From Phycisphaerales bacterium UBA5793 (GTDB lineage Bacteria > Planctomycetota > Phycisphaerae > Phycisphaerales > UBA5793), in the NCBI GenBank assembly GCA_002418285.1, contig DIDT01000032.1, positions 62,001-126,000 on the forward strand: a stretch of DNA of 64,000 nt, in the 5' to 3' direction. Each line of letters starts with the position of its first letter. The stretch's first letter is position 1. The translations under genes and the position numbers were made by a program. This document shows positions 24,669 to 32,727 of this stretch, one piece after another. Under the pieces are notes generated by a model. It saw only the letters and a program-made list of their open reading frames with translations. It was not told the DNA's origin and searched no databases.

Positions 24669-25691
24669 GTGAATGGAATCTATCTCATTCTGGCTGGACT
24701 TGCTGCGCTGGCTGTCGTGTGGTGGCCGCAGCACGGGCTCTGGGCGCGATGGCGCTCGGCGCAGAGACTGTCTCGTCGCATTCGACAGGAGGATGCCCTC
24801 AAGCATCTTCTCAAGAGTGAAGCGAACGGTCGCGTGGCAACACTAAACAGTCTGGCGGGGAAGTTGCACATCACGACGGGAAATGCGGCTCGGCTGCTCG
24901 AGGAACTGGAGGAGCGTGAGTTGCTGACGTTTGCAGGCGGACAACTGCGCCTCAAGCCGGCCGGTCGTGAAATGGGACTGCACATCGTTCGTGCGCATCG
25001 CCTCTGGGAAAGTTACCTTGCGGAACACACCGGCATCGCCGAGCGTAAGTGGCACCTGCTCGCGGAGGAGCAGGAGCACAAGCTAACGCCGGAGCAAGCC
25101 GATGTACTCGCGGCGAAGTTGGGCTATCCCACCCGTGATCCGCATGGCGATGTGATTCCACGTTCGGATGGTCCATTGGAAGGGGAGTCCGGCCGCTCGC
25201 TCAATTCCGTCGAGCCAGATACGCCGGTGCTGATCACGCACATCGAGGACGAGCCGGACGCGGTTTACCGTCAGATCGTGGCGGAGGGACTGTCTTCGGG
25301 AATGAAGGCGTTCGTCATCGAGAGATCTCCCGCGCGAATTCGCTTTTGGGCGGATGGCAATGAACATATTCTCGCGCCCGTCCTGGCAGAGAATATCTCC
25401 GTCAATCTCCTGCCCGAGTTCCGCACGGAAGACCTTGCTGAAGGCGAGTACCTCTCAGGACTGCGGCCGGGGGCCCGCGCGCAGGTGGTGGGACTGTCAC
25501 CCGCGTGTCGCGGACAGGAGCGGCGTCGGTTGCTGGATCTGGGTTTTGTGCCCGGTTCGGTGGTCGAGGTGGAGATGGTGAGTCCGGCGGGTGATCCGAC
25601 GGCGTATCGCGTGCTCGGCTCGGTCGTCGCGCTGAGGCGACAGCAGGCCGATCTGATTCGGGTCAACTTGAACGAGGCGGTCAGCGCATGA
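24669..25691 (+). CDS. Membrane-anchored DtxR-like regulator with two FeoA domains
   Basis: 340 residues. An N-terminal transmembrane helix (YLILAGLAALAVVWW) is followed by a DtxR-type winged helix (ATLNSLAGKLHITTGNAARLLEELEERELL) and a dimerisation/metal domain (HIVRAHRLWESYLAEHTGI, then HKLTPEQADVLAAKLGYPTRDPHGDVIP). Two FeoA/SH3-like domains cover about residues 165-240 and 255-335, the second with LLDLGFVPGSVVEV. FeoA domains normally support the FeoB iron transporter. The GTG at 24669 was chosen because it starts the membrane segment; an upstream TTG in frame lacks a binding site. It overlaps the GTPase gene by 4 nt (ATGA), so the two are translationally coupled. It may serve as the FeoA partner, as a regulator, or as both. 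Confidence 0.8.
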   Translation: MNGIYLILAGLAALAVVWWPQHGLWARWRSAQRLSRRIRQEDALKHLLKSEANGRVATLNSLAGKLHITTGNAARLLEELEERELLTFAGGQLRLKPAGREMGLHIVRAHRLWESYLAEHTGIAERKWHLLAEEQEHKLTPEQADVLAAKLGYPTRDPHGDVIPRSDGPLEGESGRSLNSVEPDTPVLITHIEDEPDAVYRQIVAEGLSSGMKAFVIERSPARIRFWADGNEHILAPVLAENISVNLLPEFRTEDLAEGEYLSGLRPGARAQVVGLSPACRGQERRRLLDLGFVPGSVVEVEMVSPAGDPTAYRVLGSVVALRRQQADLIRVNLNEAVSA

Positions 25692-26551
25692 GCGATACGA
25701 CTTCTTCCTCATCCTCCGTCCACCTTCCACTCGCGGCAGATCCATTGGCGCCGGCGAAAGATGCATGCGCCTCGTGCAGCGTCTACCGCGCTGCCAATCT
25801 CAAGCGACTTGGCGTGTCGATGGATTCGTGGGACTTCGTGATTGCACTCGCCGGCAACCCGAACACCGGAAAGAGCACCGTGTTCAACGCGCTGACCGGT
25901 CTGCGACAGCACACGGGCAACTGGCCGGGAAAGACGGTGGCGCGCGCGGAAGGGGGATACGAGTATGCAGGCAAGCGCTACAAGTTGGTGGACCTGCCCG
26001 GCACGTACTCGTTGCTCTCGACGAGTCTGGATGAGCAGATTGCTCGCGATTTTATTCTCTTCGGACAGCCGGATGTGACGGTGATCGTCGCCGATGCGAC
26101 GCGGCTGGAGCGCAATCTGAATCTTGTCCTGCAGATTCTCGAGATTACGGATCGCGCGGTTGTGTGTCTGAATCTCATGGATGAAGCAAAGCGGCACGGA
26201 ATCGTGGTAGACGAACGGCAACTCGCGCGCGACCTGGGGGTGCCGGTCGTGCCTACGTCGGCCCGGTACAGCCGAGGCCTGCCGGAGCTGCTGCAGGCCA
26301 TCAACGAAGTGGCAACGGGGGAGTACATCTGTCGACCCCAGCGCCTCGAAACTGAACCTGAGGTCATCAAGGCGCCGCTGGCCGATCTGCTCGGCCGACT
26401 CAAGGCGGCGTTTCCCGCGCTTCCGAATCCGCGCTGGGTGGCGCTGCGCCTGCTCGGCGGGGACGAGTCCATGATCGAAGCGCTGCGCAGCGGACAACTC
26501 GGCACACTGCAGGCCCTGACGGCAGGAAATCTCGATCAAGTCCGGAATTGA
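25688..26551 (+). CDS. feoB: FeoB ferrous iron transporter, separate GTPase subunit
   Basis: 287 residues matching only the N-terminal cytosolic half of FeoB. The G motifs are clear: G1 GNPNTGKST, G3 DLPGTYSL, G4 NLMDEAK, and G5 TSARYSRG. The segment HTGNWPGKTV is the FeoB switch-I signature. The helical regulatory domain follows (about residues 220-285), and the polypeptide stops where the membrane permease would begin. A short N-terminal extension contains CASCSVY, a possible metal-binding Cys pair. GTP hydrolysis gates or drives Fe(II) uptake through the permease encoded seven nt downstream. The split is genuine: stop and new start are clear and the two frames differ. Confidence 0.93.
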   Translation: MSDTTSSSSSVHLPLAADPLAPAKDACASCSVYRAANLKRLGVSMDSWDFVIALAGNPNTGKSTVFNALTGLRQHTGNWPGKTVARAEGGYEYAGKRYKLVDLPGTYSLLSTSLDEQIARDFILFGQPDVTVIVADATRLERNLNLVLQILEITDRAVVCLNLMDEAKRHGIVVDERQLARDLGVPVVPTSARYSRGLPELLQAINEVATGEYICRPQRLETEPEVIKAPLADLLGRLKAAFPALPNPRWVALRLLGGDESMIEALRSGQLGTLQALTAGNLDQVRN

Positions 26552-26558
26552 CATTGTG

Positions 26559-28028
26559 ATGAACGAGAACGCAACCACTTCCAACTCGAGCACCGCGCCG
26601 GCCATCGCACTGTCACCGCAGGCCGAGGCGATCATTGCTGCGGCGCAGCAGTGGCGACAGCACATCCCCGGTGACCTGCACGAACACGTGGTGGAGGCGG
26701 TTTACGGCCAGGCGGCGCGGATTGCGGAACGATCCGTGTCACGCTCGGGTCAGGCCGCGCAACCCACGTTTGACCGAACGCTGGATCGCGTTCTTACGAG
26801 CAAGATCTGGGGTTTTCCCATCATGATCCTCCTGTTCGCGGTCATGTTCTGGATCACGATCGCGGGAGCGAATGTGCCTTCGAGTTGGCTTGCATCGATT
26901 CTGATCGAACACGGACATCCATGGCTCAAGGGTCTGTTTGAAACGGTCGGCTCGCCGTGGTGGCTCACCGGACTGCTTGTGGACGGCATTTACCTCGCCA
27001 CCGCGTGGGTCATCAGTGTGATGCTTCCGCCTATGGCGATTTTCTTTCCAATGTTCACGCTGCTGGAAGATCTTGGATACCTGCCGCGCGTGGCGTTCAG
27101 TCTGGACCGATTGTTCAAGGCGTCTGGTGGTCACGGTAAGCAGGCGATGACGACGATGATGGGATTCGGCTGCAACGCGGCTGGCGTCATCGCCACGCGC
27201 ATCATCGACAGCCCGCGCGAACGACTGCTGGCAATCCTCACGAATAACTTCGCGCTGTGCAACGGGCGCTGGCCCACGCAATTTCTGATTGCGACCGTGT
27301 TCCTCGGCTCGCTGGTGCCGGCAGCGCTTGCGGGCCTGGTGTCAGCAGCAGCCGTTACAGGTGTCGCGATGTTTGGTGTGCTGCTGACGTTTCTCGTGGG
27401 CTGGATGCTCTCAAGGACGGTACTCAAGGGCGAAGTGAGTACGTTCAGCCTGGAATTACCTCCGTACCGCCCGCCTCGAATCTGGCGGACGATCTACACC
27501 TCGCTGATCGATCGCACACTGTTCGTGCTGTGGCGGGCGGTGGTCTTTGCCCTGCCGGCGGGCGCGGTGATCTGGCTCGTCGCGAACGTTCATGTCGGTG
27601 GCGACAGTCTCGCCGGACACTTCATTCACCTGACCGATCCTGTCGCCATGCTCATCGGACTCAATGGGGTGATCCTGCTCGCGTACATCATTGCCATCCC
27701 CGCTAATGAGATTGTCATTCCCACCGTTCTGATGTTGACCGCCATGGTTACGGGTGCTGAACACGTGGGTGCGGGCGCCGGTGTCATGTTCGAACTTGAT
27801 TCCAACGATGCCGTTCGCCAACTGCTCACCGCGGGCGGATGGACGACACTCACCGCCGTCAACCTGATGCTCTTCAGCTTGATGCACAACCCATGCAGCA
27901 CCACGATTTATACCATTTACAAGGAAACCGGCAGCGCCAAGTGGACGGTGGTGGCCACGTTGATGCCGATTGTCATCGGCGTTGGCGTGTGTGGTCTGGT
28001 GGCTGGCGTTTGGCGCTTACTGGCGTGA
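26559..28028 (+). CDS. feoB: FeoB ferrous iron transporter, separate membrane permease subunit
   Basis: 489 residues with about eight or more transmembrane helices. It has the FeoB Gate-like motifs: MGFGCNAAGV (the GCN of Gate 1) and FSLMHNPCSTTIYTI (the Cys of Gate 2). The PRER motif of the core domain is also present (DSPRERLLAILTNNF). It carries a ~55-residue soluble N-terminus (HIPGDLHEHVVEAVYGQAARI) corresponding to the end of the cytosolic helical domain. It sits in the inner membrane and imports Fe(II). The start is placed at the ATG at 26559; a GTG three bases earlier is equally possible. No clear binding site is seen, so coupling to the upstream gene is likely. It ends 35 nt before a convergent gene. 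Confidence 0.92.
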   Translation: MNENATTSNSSTAPAIALSPQAEAIIAAAQQWRQHIPGDLHEHVVEAVYGQAARIAERSVSRSGQAAQPTFDRTLDRVLTSKIWGFPIMILLFAVMFWITIAGANVPSSWLASILIEHGHPWLKGLFETVGSPWWLTGLLVDGIYLATAWVISVMLPPMAIFFPMFTLLEDLGYLPRVAFSLDRLFKASGGHGKQAMTTMMGFGCNAAGVIATRIIDSPRERLLAILTNNFALCNGRWPTQFLIATVFLGSLVPAALAGLVSAAAVTGVAMFGVLLTFLVGWMLSRTVLKGEVSTFSLELPPYRPPRIWRTIYTSLIDRTLFVLWRAVVFALPAGAVIWLVANVHVGGDSLAGHFIHLTDPVAMLIGLNGVILLAYIIAIPANEIVIPTVLMLTAMVTGAEHVGAGAGVMFELDSNDAVRQLLTAGGWTTLTAVNLMLFSLMHNPCSTTIYTIYKETGSAKWTVVATLMPIVIGVGVCGLVAGVWRLLA

Positions 28029-28063
28029 TCAGCCTTCGGGCGCCGGATCTTTCGGGGCATGTG

Positions 28064-30901
28064 TTACTTGGTGGAGAGGTGGATGACCCCGTCGAAAAGT
28101 TCATCCGCATGGGTCCGGTAGCGCGCGATCTCCTGAAGATAGAGGGTGCTCACCTTTGATTCTCCATGTTCGGCGACGAGGTGCTCCCAGGCAGTCTGCG
28201 CCTCATCGAGCTTGCGGTCGCGATAGAGCCGCACCGCGTTGGCCGTCGCCTCGATGAGGGAGATGATCTCTTCGTCATCGGTGCCGGGTTCGACGGGGAG
28301 AACCTCAAACAACTCGACTGGCTTGGACTGCCCGACCACGGTGATGAGCCCGATGGGGCGGCGGAGAATGTCCTTGCTGATCATGTCATTGGTGCGACCG
28401 TTGATGAGAATCGCCGTACCGAATTGCTTGTTGGCGGATTCAAGGCGCGCGGCGAGGTTGACCGAATCGCCGATGACCGTGAAGTCGCTGAACTCTGGCG
28501 GAGCGCCGCAGTCGCCCACCGTGACCAGTCCCGACGACAGACCGAAGCGCATGGTCAGTCGCGGCTCACCCTGTCTGGCCGCATCGAGGTTGAGTTCCTC
28601 AATGCGCTGGACGCAAGCGATCGCCGCGCGGACGGCGCGGTCGGCGTGCGAGGCTTCCTCCTCGAACGCGCCCCAGAAGGCCATGAGTCCATCGCCGAGA
28701 AACTTGTTGACATATGCCGAGTGTTCCGTGAGCAGGGCGTTCATGCTGCCCATGTATTTATTGAGGATGGCGACGGTGGCTCGCGAGTCCATGGTTTCGG
28801 AAACCGTTGTGAATCCCGCGAGATCGCCAAAGAGGCAGGTGACTTCGCGCTGTGCGCCGCCCATATCGATGACGTCAGGATGTTCGAGCAGGTAGTCGAA
28901 CAATCGTCGGTGGATTCGATTGCCGAATTGCCGCGTCAGGCGCGATCGCTCGCGGCGTTCGTGCAGGCCGCGCGCGAACGTTGAGCCGAACAGACCGACG
29001 AGAATGCCGGTCATGGGAGTCGCCAGCGGCACGAGCCAGTGCCAGGAGTCAAAGAGCAGAAACGCGTTGACGACCATGTATCCGAGGCCGACGACAAGCG
29101 CGAGCAGCAAACCCAGCAGCGGACGGATCGAACGGATGCCGGCGACAAATGCCGCGAACGAACCGAGCACAAAGGTGAGCATCGCTCCGATCCAGAGTGG
29201 AGCCTCGTCGAATGCTTCGCCGGTCAGCACCATATTGGCCATCATCGCGTTGACGACGACGCCCGGCGTGAGCGGGCCGGCTGCGGTGGGGTACACGTCG
29301 CTGAGCGAACCCGTCGTGACCCAGCCGACGAACACGATCTTGCCCCGCAACATCTGCTGCAGTCGATCCCGGGCCGCGAGGAGTTCCCGTTCTTCTCCAT
29401 CGATCTTGGATTGAATCTGGTACCAACGCCACAGCGCCACCTCTTCCGAAGTGGGATTGTCGACGGGGGGCTGTGGATTGCCGTCCGGCGTTTCGCCCAG
29501 CACAAACCTGGCCTGGTCGATCAGTTGCGCTGTCATCTCCGGCCGGCGCGCCGGGTCGTCCCAGTCATCGGGCGAAAATTCCGCTGGGGAAAGAAACGCC
29601 GTCGTCAGCTCGCTGCACAGCGCCTCGTATTCGGTTCGTTTTGCATGCAGCGCTGCCAGTTTGTCCTGCAGGTCGATCAGCACACCGATCGCGACGTGGC
29701 CCTGGGTCGGTGGATCGCTGTCGGCCTGACGCAACAGCCCGAGGGCGGCGTTCTGAGAACCGTGGACGACATGTCCGGTGAGAAGATTGAGCGGAGGCGA
29801 GCCGTCCTCGGTGCGAGGCCAGGCAATGAGCGTCGTGCCCTGGTCGAGTGGCAGGCGCGCCTGGCCAATCTCCACCGCATCGTCGTTGATTCTGATGTCC
29901 TTCCGATCCAGATGCAGATGCGCCATTGCTGCAGCCACGCCAAGTTGCGGATAGATGTGGCCGCCAAACCCGATGACCGGCGGAATGCGTCGAACAGCTC
30001 CATCACGATCAGTCTCTGTGGTGACAAAGCCCGGATGGCGCGCGGCGAGCGCTACCTCCATGATCGGAACCTCGATGTCGTCCGCCAGCCGCACCACCCC
30101 GGTTACACTCAACTCGGGCATCTTCGGCGCCAGGGCGCGCGTGACGTTGATTCGATCGACAACTTTGCGGATCACGCGATCCAGGCCCGGATCGCGCACA
30201 CCCAGCAGGTTTTCTTCCGCCATGTGGCCAAGCACGGATTCGACGGTGAGCGGACCCGATCCGGTCAATTCCTTTGCAGCCTCCTCAATGGCCAGTTCGC
30301 GAAAGGACTGAAACCTCGCCTGCACACGCTGGGCGCGGGCGCCGTCAAGGCCGACCTGGTTGATCAGCGTGGTTGGATCGATCAGAATGTCACGCTTGAG
30401 CGCATCAATGACGTGCCGCAGCGCTGCGGCGCCCTCGGGTCCCTGCCACAGCGGGCCAAGCTGTTCCGTGGACTGCGGAAACTTGATCGCGATGACCGTG
30501 TCGGCCCCGGCGTCGCCGATCGCTTTGACCAGCGCCTGATCCTGCGCCGGGTCATCGAAATCCGGTTCGTCAAACAGGAGATCCAGAGCGATCACGCTCG
30601 GCTCGTAGGAATCGATGATCGAAATGGCGCGTCCGATCAGCGAGCGCTTCCAGGGCCAGCGGCCATACGACTGCAATGAACTGTCGTCGATATCCACATG
30701 AACGATGCGATCGTTGGCGCGCGGCGGATTGAGGCGGCCGAAGCGAAAGAGGAAATCGCTCGCCAGACCCTCGGCGCGGTCGCTCCAGGACGGGATGGTG
30801 AGCATGTAGGCCGTTACGGCAGCGAGCAGTGAGCCGGTGAGCCATGGCATCAGTGAGCCACGGCCGGATCCTGCACCAAAGAATCGAAACCGCACTCCCA
30901 C
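28064..30901 (-). CDS. CHASE2-domain class III adenylate/guanylate cyclase
   Basis: 945 residues. One N-terminal transmembrane helix precedes a long extracytoplasmic CHASE2 sensor (about residues 45-545, with IVHVDIDDSSL and ALDLLFDEPDF). Three more helices follow (565-640), then a class III cyclase catalytic domain from about residue 685. The metal-binding Asp residues are in CLFGDLAGFT and KFLGDGLMAFWG. The domain ends near VVGQSKPVELFEV, and a short helical tail follows. It converts ATP (or GTP) to a cyclic nucleotide in response to an envelope signal. The GTG start at 30901 follows GGAGGA at five nt. It is the last gene of a minus-strand run with the LysM-FecR, lipoprotein and porin genes. 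Confidence 0.92.
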   Translation of the reverse strand: MGVRFRFFGAGSGRGSLMPWLTGSLLAAVTAYMLTIPSWSDRAEGLASDFLFRFGRLNPPRANDRIVHVDIDDSSLQSYGRWPWKRSLIGRAISIIDSYEPSVIALDLLFDEPDFDDPAQDQALVKAIGDAGADTVIAIKFPQSTEQLGPLWQGPEGAAALRHVIDALKRDILIDPTTLINQVGLDGARAQRVQARFQSFRELAIEEAAKELTGSGPLTVESVLGHMAEENLLGVRDPGLDRVIRKVVDRINVTRALAPKMPELSVTGVVRLADDIEVPIMEVALAARHPGFVTTETDRDGAVRRIPPVIGFGGHIYPQLGVAAAMAHLHLDRKDIRINDDAVEIGQARLPLDQGTTLIAWPRTEDGSPPLNLLTGHVVHGSQNAALGLLRQADSDPPTQGHVAIGVLIDLQDKLAALHAKRTEYEALCSELTTAFLSPAEFSPDDWDDPARRPEMTAQLIDQARFVLGETPDGNPQPPVDNPTSEEVALWRWYQIQSKIDGEERELLAARDRLQQMLRGKIVFVGWVTTGSLSDVYPTAAGPLTPGVVVNAMMANMVLTGEAFDEAPLWIGAMLTFVLGSFAAFVAGIRSIRPLLGLLLALVVGLGYMVVNAFLLFDSWHWLVPLATPMTGILVGLFGSTFARGLHERRERSRLTRQFGNRIHRRLFDYLLEHPDVIDMGGAQREVTCLFGDLAGFTTVSETMDSRATVAILNKYMGSMNALLTEHSAYVNKFLGDGLMAFWGAFEEEASHADRAVRAAIACVQRIEELNLDAARQGEPRLTMRFGLSSGLVTVGDCGAPPEFSDFTVIGDSVNLAARLESANKQFGTAILINGRTNDMISKDILRRPIGLITVVGQSKPVELFEVLPVEPGTDDEEIISLIEATANAVRLYRDRKLDEAQTAWEHLVAEHGESKVSTLYLQEIARYRTHADELFDGVIHLSTK

Positions 30902-31021
30902 CAGGTCCTCCGACGTGAAGCCGCTTGCAGCCCCGCGCGCGCCGGCGCCCGGTCCGTACGTTCACATCGGATGATTCAAGCCGCGAAGTGTCGCAATTTC
31001 CGCGACTGGCGCTTGCGGACG

Positions 31022-32092
31022 TCAGTTCCCGGGAGGGCCGTTGCCATAGCAGCCGCAACCGGAGCCCCGATCGTAATGCTGGATGAACTCCTGCAGCGTC
31101 TCGGTGTAGCCCTGCCGACCAAACGACTCGTCCAGCCCGATGTCGCGGAGCAGGTTCTGCCCATGCGTAACGATCATGGTGAGGAACTGGATCTCCTCCG
31201 GAGAGACCGCGCCCGCAAGCGGCAGGAAATAGGTGTGGGCAAAAGCTTCGAGCGACGGTAACTGGTGGTGATCAGTTGAGGCATCCTCGGCCGAGAGAGC
31301 CACCTTGATTGCGTTGAGATACGCGATCTCAATGGCGCGGATACGGTTGGTCGGCACGCCGAAGGCGCGGAAGCCGTCAATACCATCCCACACAATGCGC
31401 CAGCCGGTTCCTTTGACAGCCAGGGTGGCGCTCGGCGTCTTGATTTCAAAATCGTTCGACAGACCGACGTGATCGACCTTGACATCCGCCAGGCCATACT
31501 GCATGGTGACTCGGGTGCGCAGCGTGTCACCGGCCTGAATCATCTCGGGAAGGACGATGCGCGAGATGCGGTCGACCAGCATGGATGCGTTCATGCCGAC
31601 GCGCAGCGTGACGGTCGAGTCCTTGCCGGTGCGGATTTCCGATCCCGTGGCGAGGATGTCATTGATCGCCGCATTCTTCCAGGGCGACTGGGCATCGGGC
31701 CTCCACTGGGCGCGCGTGCCTTCCACTTTCATGATCACCGCCTGAAGGATCTTCACTTCACCCTCAGGTAGCGGCGCGATCTTGGCGAGTTGATCACCGA
31801 GATCAATGCGCGGCAGGACAATGGCCTCGCCCACAACGAGATTGTTCGGGTCCAGATCCGGATTCGCCTCGGCGATGTCCTTGGCGAACTCCTTGCTGCC
31901 GTACCACTTCTCCGAGATCGACTCGAGCGTATCGCCTTCGCGCAAGGTGTATTTGATTGGCTGATCTTCGAGAACAGTCTCTTCGGTCGGTTGGGTCGGG
32001 GCGGCGGGCTGCTCCTGGGCCAGCGTCAGGTTGTGCCCGAGGCTCAGCGCCAGCAGAAGGGAGAGGAGTGTGCGAAGTGGTTTGCCGATCAT
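31022..32092 (-). CDS. Secreted LysM + FecR-domain protein
   Basis: 356 residues with a signal peptide ending LGHNLTLAQ. A LysM domain (YTLREGDTLESISEKWYGS, then PNNLVVGEAIVLP) covers about residues 48-95. A FecR-type domain follows, with GSEIRTGKDSTVTLRVG and a second half with PSATLAVKGTGW. LysM binds peptidoglycan. FecR-type domains are found in periplasmic signal-transducing proteins. The C-terminus ends CGCYGNGPPGN, an unusual Cys-rich tip. Such proteins often sit beside CHASE2 cyclases, as here (120 nt upstream). The ATG at 32092 was chosen over a GTG three bases earlier; neither has a strong binding site. Confidence 0.82.
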   Translation of the reverse strand: MIGKPLRTLLSLLLALSLGHNLTLAQEQPAAPTQPTEETVLEDQPIKYTLREGDTLESISEKWYGSKEFAKDIAEANPDLDPNNLVVGEAIVLPRIDLGDQLAKIAPLPEGEVKILQAVIMKVEGTRAQWRPDAQSPWKNAAINDILATGSEIRTGKDSTVTLRVGMNASMLVDRISRIVLPEMIQAGDTLRTRVTMQYGLADVKVDHVGLSNDFEIKTPSATLAVKGTGWRIVWDGIDGFRAFGVPTNRIRAIEIAYLNAIKVALSAEDASTDHHQLPSLEAFAHTYFLPLAGAVSPEEIQFLTMIVTHGQNLLRDIGLDESFGRQGYTETLQEFIQHYDRGSGCGCYGNGPPGN

Positions 32093-32130
32093 CACGAGTC
32101 ATCCGTTCCCGCGCGTCAGCGCGCTGGAGG

Positions 32131-32727
32131 CTAGAAATCCTGTCTGGGCGCTGAGACCAGTCCGGTGCGGCGATCCTGAATGCGCCCGATCGTTGCCATT
32201 AATTCGAGTCCTGAGAGGGCCTGGTTCTCCGATTTGCTCCCCATCAGTCCTTCGTAGTTCAGTTCGCGCAGCGCGTAGCGGGGTATCGGACCGAAAAGGT
32301 GCATGTTCACGCCGCCCTCGATGCCGGCCTCGATGCACATGGCCCGCGCCATCCAGCCGATCTGGGCCGTCTCATTGGCGATCAGAGCTTCATTCGCGCC
32401 GATCCAGCCGCGCTGGCGCGCGATGGCCAGTTCGGCGTCGAATCCGGCCGAGGGTTCGGCATCGGCGTCGGCCTCCTCCATCTCCTCGTGATCCGCATCC
32501 GATTCGGGCAGTACTTCAAAGGTCAGCAGCAGGGCGTGCAGGGCGTCGCGATTGCTGACCGCATCCTGCATGGCGAGTTCATCCCAGAAATCGAGTTCGG
32601 AGGTCACATCGGCCCCGCCGTACGTGTCGGCGATCGAAGCCTCGAGCATGGTGCGGGTGCAACCGCAAAGCTGCAGCGATGCGCTCAAGCCGATCAAGAG
32701 CAGGATGGCGCGAAACTCAGAACGCAT
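32131..32727 (-). CDS. Small predicted lipoprotein in the CHASE2 operon
   Basis: 198 residues. The signal sequence ends in a lipobox-like LQLCGC, giving a predicted acylated Cys. The mature protein is acidic, with a run of Asp and Glu around residues 75-90 (DADHEEMEEADADAE), and continues with a mixed-charge region ending RTGLVSAPRQDF. No family is recognised. Its start overlaps the end of the porin gene by 11 nt, and the LysM-FecR gene follows 38 nt later. The spacing and strand point to one transcription unit and an outer-membrane-associated role. Confidence 0.7.
   Translation of the reverse strand: MRSEFRAILLLIGLSASLQLCGCTRTMLEASIADTYGGADVTSELDFWDELAMQDAVSNRDALHALLLTFEVLPESDADHEEMEEADADAEPSAGFDAELAIARQRGWIGANEALIANETAQIGWMARAMCIEAGIEGGVNMHLFGPIPRYALRELNYEGLMGSKSENQALSGLELMATIGRIQDRRTGLVSAPRQDF

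Noticed and set aside
29039..30679. 546-codon plus-strand frame
   Set aside because: Antisense to the CHASE2 cyclase. The Arg/Gln-rich composition is typical of an opposite-strand shadow.
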